Source: Oceanospirillaceae bacterium
GTDB taxonomy: Bacteria > Pseudomonadota > Gammaproteobacteria > Pseudomonadales > Balneatricaceae
Assembly: GCA_018647765.1 (NCBI GenBank)
Contig: JABGSN010000041.1
Span: 1-64,000 of the forward strand
DNA length: 64,000 nt
Direction: 5' to 3'
The translations under genes were made by a program, and so were the position numbers. The notes beneath the pieces were generated by a model that made no database searches, was not told the DNA's origin, and saw only the letters and a program-made list of their open reading frames with translations. Within the stretch, counting starts at the first letter, position 1; the number at the start of each line of letters is the position of its first letter. Shown in pieces: positions 60,416 to 64,000 of the stretch.

Positions 60416-61666
60416 ATGAGTGCCAAATCCATCCTTTCTCGTTTTATTTTTAAGATTGCCCTACCTATCGCTATTGTTGCTGGTGCTATCGCTGGCTTCA
60501 TCTATCTTAAAGATTCAAAACCAGAAGTACCTGCCAAGCCGATTGTCGAACAAGTCTGGGGCGTGTCCAGCCATGTTATCCAACTGCAAGACCTAGCCCC
60601 TGAAATCACCCTTTATGGTGCCGTAGAGGCTAGCGAAACAGTGCAACTTAGCGCCACTGTCAATGCCTTTGTTAACCAAGTGAACGTTAGCCGCGGTGAC
60701 CGCATCAGCAAAGGTCAAACCATGGCACAGCTAGACGACCGAGAACTACGCCTGACCTTGGCTCAACGAGAGGCTAGTCTAGCCGACATTGAGGCGCGTA
60801 TTAACAGCGAGATCAATCGCAATAAAACCGACCGAAAAGCGTTAACCGTTGAGCAACAGTTACAAGCTATCAATGAAAAAAACTTACGCCGTCAACAACA
60901 ACTGGTTGACCAAAACGTGGCCCCAGCATCGCGCTTAGAAGACGCCACACGGGCCGTGCAACAACAGCAATTGTCATTACTAAACCGTGAAAACACCATC
61001 GCCGACCACCCCAATCGCTTAGCCCAGTTAAAAGCCGCTGCCACTCAGAGTAACGTACAACTCGAGTTTGCACAGCTTGACTTACAACGCACTCGCATCT
61101 TGGCGCCGTTTGACGGCCGAGTATTGAGTGTAGATACCGCTGCTGGCAATCGCGTGCGTAATGGCGACCGCGTAGTAAAGCTATATAACACTCAAAACCT
61201 CGAGGTTCGCAGCCAAATTCCAGCCCGTTATCTGCCGATGATGCAATCCACCGCTGCCAGTGCAGGCCTTACGGCTAGCATTTCCCATGGCGGCAGAAGC
61301 TACCCGCTGAAGCTGGACCGCTTGTCGGCTGAAGCCTCAGCCAGTCAGGGCGGCATTGATGCCTTCTTCACCCTTGAACAAAACCAAAACATTGAAGTCG
61401 GGCGTAATTTACAAGTACAGGTGCAGCTCACTACGGAAGCCAATGTGGCCGCATTGCCCGCATTAGCCATATATGGCCAAAACCGCGTGTACCTGATTAT
61501 TGACCAGCGCCTACAAGCCGTCAGCATTGACCGCATTGGCGCTTGGACCAGCCCCACAGGAGAACGTTTAACCTTGGTGCGCAGCGCCCAGTTACAAAGT
61601 GGCGATCAGGTGTTAACGACGCAGTTACCCAATGCCGTTACTGGCTTATTAGTCGAAACCCGATAG
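60416..61666 (+). CDS. RND efflux membrane fusion protein (periplasmic adaptor)
   Basis: The 416-residue protein has an N-terminal membrane anchor (about residues 10-32, no lipobox) and the HlyD/AcrA layout. The lipoyl half-motif is near residues 70-105 (VEASETVQLSATVNAFV), followed by a coiled-coil hairpin (about 115-205) and the second lipoyl half DLQRTRILAPFDGRVLSVDTAAGNRV near residue 222, then barrel domains. It links the RND pump to an outer-membrane channel. The permease gene follows 15 bp later. The outer-membrane partner and substrate are not seen in the window. Confidence 0.93.
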   Translation: MSAKSILSRFIFKIALPIAIVAGAIAGFIYLKDSKPEVPAKPIVEQVWGVSSHVIQLQDLAPEITLYGAVEASETVQLSATVNAFVNQVNVSRGDRISKGQTMAQLDDRELRLTLAQREASLADIEARINSEINRNKTDRKALTVEQQLQAINEKNLRRQQQLVDQNVAPASRLEDATRAVQQQQLSLLNRENTIADHPNRLAQLKAAATQSNVQLEFAQLDLQRTRILAPFDGRVLSVDTAAGNRVRNGDRVVKLYNTQNLEVRSQIPARYLPMMQSTAASAGLTASISHGGRSYPLKLDRLSAEASASQGGIDAFFTLEQNQNIEVGRNLQVQVQLTTEANVAALPALAIYGQNRVYLIIDQRLQAVSIDRIGAWTSPTGERLTLVRSAQLQSGDQVLTTQLPNAVTGLLVETR

Positions 61667-61681
61667 GCGGAGAATAGCACT

Positions 61682-64000
61682 ATGATGCAATCATTCATTC
61701 GCCTCTTTGCTAACCACAAAGTCGCCCCTAACCTGCTAATGCTGTTACTGTTTTTATCGGGAGCCTATGGCTTAAAGCAGCTTAATACGCAGTTTTTTCC
61801 GGATTTCGCCGTCGACGTCGTGATGGTTAATATTCCTTGGCCCGGGGCCGCCGCAGAAGATGTGCAAAGCAGCATCACTATTCCTGTTGAGCAGGCCTTA
61901 AAAAGCGTAGCTAACGTCACTAAAGTCAGCTCCAGCACCTACCGTGGCGGTGTGACCCTTTGGTTAAACATTGACAGTGGTGCAGACTTTACTGAGACCA
62001 CCAATGCGATCAAACAGCGGGTCGATTCCGTAGGCAACATACCCACCGATGCAGAGACCCCAAGTGTCGAGCAGTTTGTGATGTATGAAAACGTCGGCAC
62101 CTTGCTCATTACCGCGGACGGTCCAGTTGATGAACTGACTAATTTAGCCCACCAAGCAGAGCGGGAGTTGCTGGCCAAAGGCATCAGCAAAATCAACTTT
62201 ACGGGTTTACCTAAACGGGAGATTGCCATTCAGGTAGACACCAGGACCATGCACGAGCTGGGGCTATCTTTGCAAAATATGGCAGGGCTAATCAACAATC
62301 AAAGCCAAGACGTGATGGCCGGTACTGCCGGCCGTACAGACGGTTCTAAACAATTACGCGCCATTGGCAAAGTCTCAGACGTCAACAGCTTTGAACAACT
62401 ACCCTTACTCACTGGCGACAACGCTCAATTGCTTCGCTTAGGCGATGTGGCCGACATCAGCCTTAGGCCTAAGGAAGATCAAAGCACCATCCGTTATCAC
62501 GGCAAGTCCGCCATAGAGCTGTCTATCATGCGCAGCCAAAACGACGACACCATTAAAACCGCAGCCATTATGAATGACTGGGTGGCCGATGCCCGCGACC
62601 GCTTCCCTCAGGGAGTAGAAATTGTGGTCTACGATGAAGCCTGGCTCATCCTGAAAGCGCGTATCAACTTGCTGATTAATAACGGCGCCACGGGATTATT
62701 GTTTGTGGTGGGATTACTGTTTTTATTCCTTAACTCCCGCGTGGCATTTTGGGTGGCTATGGGTATCCCGGCATCACTGCTAGCCACGTGGGGCGTGATG
62801 TACTACATTGGCGGCTCCATTAATATGATCAGCCTATTTGGCATGATCATGGCCTTAGGCATTATCGTTGACGACGCCATTGTCGTAGGCGAAGACACTC
62901 TAGCCCATTCGCAGCGCGGCGAGTCTTCGTTGCAGGCGGCCATGGGTGGTGCACAGCGCATGCTTGGACCTGTGGCGGCATCATCGTTAACCACAGTAGC
63001 CGCTTTTTTACCGCTATTATTGATTGGCGGGCCTATCGGCAGTATTTTGTCGGACATCCCCGTGGTAGTCATTTGCGTGATTATCGTGTCTCTGGTTGAG
63101 TGCTTCTTAATCTTACCTGGCCATCTTCACCATGCACTGAAGAACCGCGAAGGTAAAACCCCATCGCGCTGGCGCACCGCCTTTGATCAAGGGTTTGAAA
63201 ATTTTAAAAACAACATCTTCCGCCCCGCCGTTAGTTTTGCCATAGATTTCCGCTTGGTTACCTTTAGCTTGGCCATCACCGCCTTTGTATTAGCCATCGG
63301 TTTGCTGGTAGGCGGCCGCTTGCAGTTTGCCTTTTTCCCTAGCGTAGATGGCGACAACTTGCGCGCTAATGTTCAATTTAGCAGCGGCACCCCGGCCACC
63401 GAAGTCGCGGACTACTTAGTCAAAGTAGAAGATGCTTTGTTGGCTACCGAGGCAGAGTTAGGCGGTCAGCTCATTCGTGAACGAGCGGCCTACTTTGGCA
63501 CCCACATGTTGTCTATAGATGGCATTTCTAGCCGTGATCAAATAGCCTTGCTGCGGGTAGAGTTAGACAGCACGGCCCTACGCTCTGTGTCCAATGCCGA
63601 GTTCATTGACACCTGGAACAGCAAAATCCCTCGAGTACCTGGCTTAGAAAAAATCATTATTGACCAACCAGAGACCGGCCCTCCGGGCAAACCCATTGAA
63701 GCCAACATTACTGGCGCCAGCGCCAATGTCATGAAGCAAGTTGCGCTGGAGTTACAAACAGCACTAAAGGTCTTTACCGGCGTGCAGAACATCGATGACA
63801 ACCTACCGTACGGCATGGAACAGCTCATTTTCAGCTTAACACCCGAAGCCACTACATTGGGCCTAACCAGTTCAGACATTGGTCGTCAACTCAGATATGC
63901 CTTTGACGGCGTAACTGTGCAAAGCTTTTATCAAGGCAGCGACGAAATTGATGTGCGACTAATGCTCAAAGACCAAGACCGTAATAGCCTTGCCACCCTA
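61682..64000 (+). CDS. RND efflux transporter permease (partial, runs off the window)
   Basis: It is open to the right edge, with 773 codons in the window, and so is missing from the ORF track. I translated it from the ATG at 61682 (MMQSFIRLFANHKVAPNLLML). It has the first membrane segment, a large periplasmic porter domain beginning FFPDFAVDVVMVNIPWPGA, and membrane segments with the RND proton-relay motif GIIVDDAIVVGED near residue 395. A second periplasmic domain (FFPSVDGDNLRANVQ) is followed by GPPGKPIEANITG. This is the HAE-1/AcrB-like superfamily driven by the proton gradient. The exporter substrate is unknown. Confidence 0.93.
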   Translation, partial: MMQSFIRLFANHKVAPNLLMLLLFLSGAYGLKQLNTQFFPDFAVDVVMVNIPWPGAAAEDVQSSITIPVEQALKSVANVTKVSSSTYRGGVTLWLNIDSGADFTETTNAIKQRVDSVGNIPTDAETPSVEQFVMYENVGTLLITADGPVDELTNLAHQAERELLAKGISKINFTGLPKREIAIQVDTRTMHELGLSLQNMAGLINNQSQDVMAGTAGRTDGSKQLRAIGKVSDVNSFEQLPLLTGDNAQLLRLGDVADISLRPKEDQSTIRYHGKSAIELSIMRSQNDDTIKTAAIMNDWVADARDRFPQGVEIVVYDEAWLILKARINLLINNGATGLLFVVGLLFLFLNSRVAFWVAMGIPASLLATWGVMYYIGGSINMISLFGMIMALGIIVDDAIVVGEDTLAHSQRGESSLQAAMGGAQRMLGPVAASSLTTVAAFLPLLLIGGPIGSILSDIPVVVICVIIVSLVECFLILPGHLHHALKNREGKTPSRWRTAFDQGFENFKNNIFRPAVSFAIDFRLVTFSLAITAFVLAIGLLVGGRLQFAFFPSVDGDNLRANVQFSSGTPATEVADYLVKVEDALLATEAELGGQLIRERAAYFGTHMLSIDGISSRDQIALLRVELDSTALRSVSNAEFIDTWNSKIPRVPGLEKIIIDQPETGPPGKPIEANITGASANVMKQVALELQTALKVFTGVQNIDDNLPYGMEQLIFSLTPEATTLGLTSSDIGRQLRYAFDGVTVQSFYQGSDEIDVRLMLKDQDRNSLATL

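Overview
The window is an almost fully coding piece of a gammaproteobacterial chromosome. Its gene blocks match the conserved arrangements of Pseudomonas and related marine gammaproteobacteria: mutS/rpoS-nlpD-pcm-surE-truD-ftsB, eno-pyrG, tilS-accA-dnaE-rnhB-lpxB-lpxA-fabZ-lpxD-skp-bamA-rseP-cdsA-uppS-frr-pyrH-tsf-rpsB, map-glnD-dapD-dapE, and lptG-lptF/pepA-holC/valS. The genus cannot be named from the sequence alone. No rRNA, tRNA, CRISPR array or complete insertion sequence was recognised.

Layout. 1-2440: minus-strand operon for a polyamine-type ABC importer (binding protein, alpha/beta hydrolase, ATPase cut by the window edge), preceded by three TTCGAA motifs spaced exactly 20 bp apart. 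2440-4440: AT-rich accessory stretch, mostly without genes, with one small membrane-protein gene, short repeats and two weak integron attC-like inverted repeats. 4466-7985: mutS converging on rpoS. 7044-12643: minus-strand rpoS, nlpD, a DUF368/PopT-type polyprenyl-phosphate translocase gene, pcm, surE, truD and ftsB. 12783-17353: eno, pyrG and tilS. 17369-35089: accA and dnaE, then lipid A and fatty acid genes, outer-membrane biogenesis genes, cdsA, uppS and translation genes. 35459-41971: plus-strand map, glnD, an ArsC-like gene, dapD, dapE and a small unknown. 42126-48391: accessory single genes (PhyH dioxygenase, GNAT, lipases, a zinc-ribbon protein, a small outer-membrane protein, tag, Sel1 and RDD proteins). 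48392-57075: lptFG, pepA, holC, a ureohydrolase, a cold-shock gene and valS. 57136-64000: slyD, an acyltransferase, rlmG, pdxH and an RND efflux operon that runs off the end.

How the genes work together. The central block is mainly envelope building: lipid A (lpxA, lpxB, lpxD), fatty acids (accA, fabZ), outer-membrane protein assembly (skp, bamA), LPS export (lptF, lptG), phospholipid precursor (cdsA), undecaprenyl phosphate synthesis and recycling (uppS, DUF368/popT), and division or amidase control (ftsB, nlpD).

The most striking observation is an absence. Both well-known sites of MEP isoprenoid genes are empty: ispD-ispF between ftsB and truD, and dxr between cdsA and rseP. The flanking genes at these junctions overlap by 1 bp or lie 14 bp apart. 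Because uppS is kept, the cell still needs isopentenyl diphosphate. This suggests that the MEP pathway has been relocated, or replaced by the mevalonate pathway, which can only be settled from the rest of the genome.
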